Source: Parvularcula bermudensis HTCC2503 (GTDB lineage Bacteria; Pseudomonadota; Alphaproteobacteria; Caulobacterales; Parvularculaceae). From it: DNA of 64,000 nt. Both the position numbers and the translations under genes were made by a program. The stretch lies in the NCBI RefSeq assembly GCF_000152825.2, contig NC_014414.1, positions 806,001 through 870,000 on the forward strand, given 5' to 3'. The notes under the pieces are model-generated. The model was not told where the DNA came from. It saw nothing but the letters and a program-made list of their open reading frames with translations, and searched no databases. Shown here piece by piece: positions 63,663 to 64,000 of the stretch (position 1 is its first letter; each line of letters begins with the position of its first letter).

Positions 63663-64000
63663 ATGAGACCAACGATCGATTTGAATGCCGATGTGGGGGA
63701 GGGAATGGGCGATGACCGCGCGCTGATCCCCCTCGTTTCCAGCGTCAATATCGCCTGTGGCGGCCATGCGGGCACACCGGAGACGATGCGGCGGGCGGTC
63801 GATCTGGCCGACCGCTCTGGGGTGGGGATCGGGGCGCATCCGGCCTATCCCGATCGTGAGGGATTTGGCCGCAGATCCATGGATCTTTCACCGACGGCGC
63901 TCCGCGAGGCGCTGATCTCGCAGATCGAGGCGCTCGTCGATGTCACGACACGGGAGGCTGTCGGTCACGTCAAGCCGCATGGCGCCCTCTATAATGATGC
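63663..64000 (+). CDS. pxpA: 5-oxoprolinase subunit A (LamB/YcsF family), cut by window edge
   Basis: N-terminal 112 codons are visible. The signature DLNADVGEGMG begins at residue 6, then SVNIACGGHAGTPETMRRAV, GAHPAYPDREGFGRRSMDL and VGHVKPHGALYND. In the PxpABC complex it takes part in ATP-dependent cleavage of 5-oxoproline to glutamate. pxpB and pxpC are expected off the window. The ATG at 63663 was placed by reading the sequence; it is divergent from leuS across 101 bp. Confidence 0.9.
   Translation, partial: MRPTIDLNADVGEGMGDDRALIPLVSSVNIACGGHAGTPETMRRAVDLADRSGVGIGAHPAYPDREGFGRRSMDLSPTALREALISQIEALVDVTTREAVGHVKPHGALYND

Noticed and set aside
1-64000. CRISPR arrays, insertion sequences, tRNA or rRNA genes, defence islands
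   Set aside because: I saw no regularly spaced repeats, transposase or integrase, cloverleaf-like segments or defence gene sets. Gaps are short and nearly all genes belong to core families.

Overview
This window is the origin-proximal part of an alphaproteobacterial chromosome. The signs are: high-GC coding throughout; the ppsR/hemE pair that flanks the origin in Caulobacter and Rickettsia; the mnmE-mnmG-rsmG-parA-parB cluster; the ihfB-lapA-trpF-trpB-trpA-accD-folC order; the timA-mltA-smr operon divergent from fxsA-secB; an NDUFS6-like zinc-ribbon protein; and PhyR/NepR general-stress regulators. My guess is a Caulobacter/Parvularcula-like lineage, but no rRNA is present to test this. I see no tRNA, rRNA, CRISPR array, insertion sequence or prophage.

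Layout. 1-2219 (minus): aroE (cut by the left edge), maf and ppsR, tightly overlapped. 2220-2571: a 352-bp divergent gap that I call the candidate oriC. 2572-5518 (plus): hemE, hemJ, rho. 5.6-8.8 kb: an accessory-looking patch (DUF1254 protein, TetR regulator, lipoprotein phosphodiesterase). 8825-15690 (plus): DUF6489, mnmE, mnmG, rsmG, parA, parB and a threonine aldolase, with two parS-like palindromes. 15.7-17.6 kb (minus): a histone-deacetylase-like hydrolase and hemH. 17.7-25.7 kb (plus): two lipoproteins (one an S9 peptidase), a Na+/dicarboxylate-type symporter, an ICMT-like methyltransferase, ffh, a small lipoprotein, rpsP, rimM and a 66-aa membrane protein. 25.7-34.1 kb (minus): pheT, pheS, rplT, rpmI, a PiT-like permease, smr, mltA, timA. 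34.2-36.0 kb (plus): fxsA, secB, a PhyR-like regulator. 36.0-43.4 kb (minus): moeB-like, dut, folC, accD, trpA, a NepR-like small gene, trpB, trpF, lapA, ihfB. 43.6-47.2 kb (plus): ubiE, ubiB, coaBC. 47.3-49.3 kb (minus): TraB/GumN and an orphan ABC ATPase. 49.5-50.3 kb (plus): a small membrane protein and the zinc-ribbon protein. 50.2-56.1 kb (minus): a membrane protein, DUF2244, two glycosyltransferases, tyrC, rplS, trmD. 56.3-59.2 kb (plus): a double-length M16 peptidase. 59.3-63.6 kb (minus): holA, lptE, leuS. 63.66-64.0 kb (plus): the start of pxpA.

Most genes are housekeeping: haem synthesis (hemE, hemJ, hemH), tRNA modification and charging, replication and segregation, tryptophan, folate, CoA and ubiquinone synthesis, and secretion. 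The most interesting reading is a general stress response circuit split into two pieces, a PhyR-like gene at 35.25 kb and a NepR-like gene between trpA and trpB, each preceded by a sequence resembling an EcfG-type promoter. Next come the candidate origin with its divergent gene polarity, and the parS-like sites. I did not find a clearly undescribed multi-gene system.
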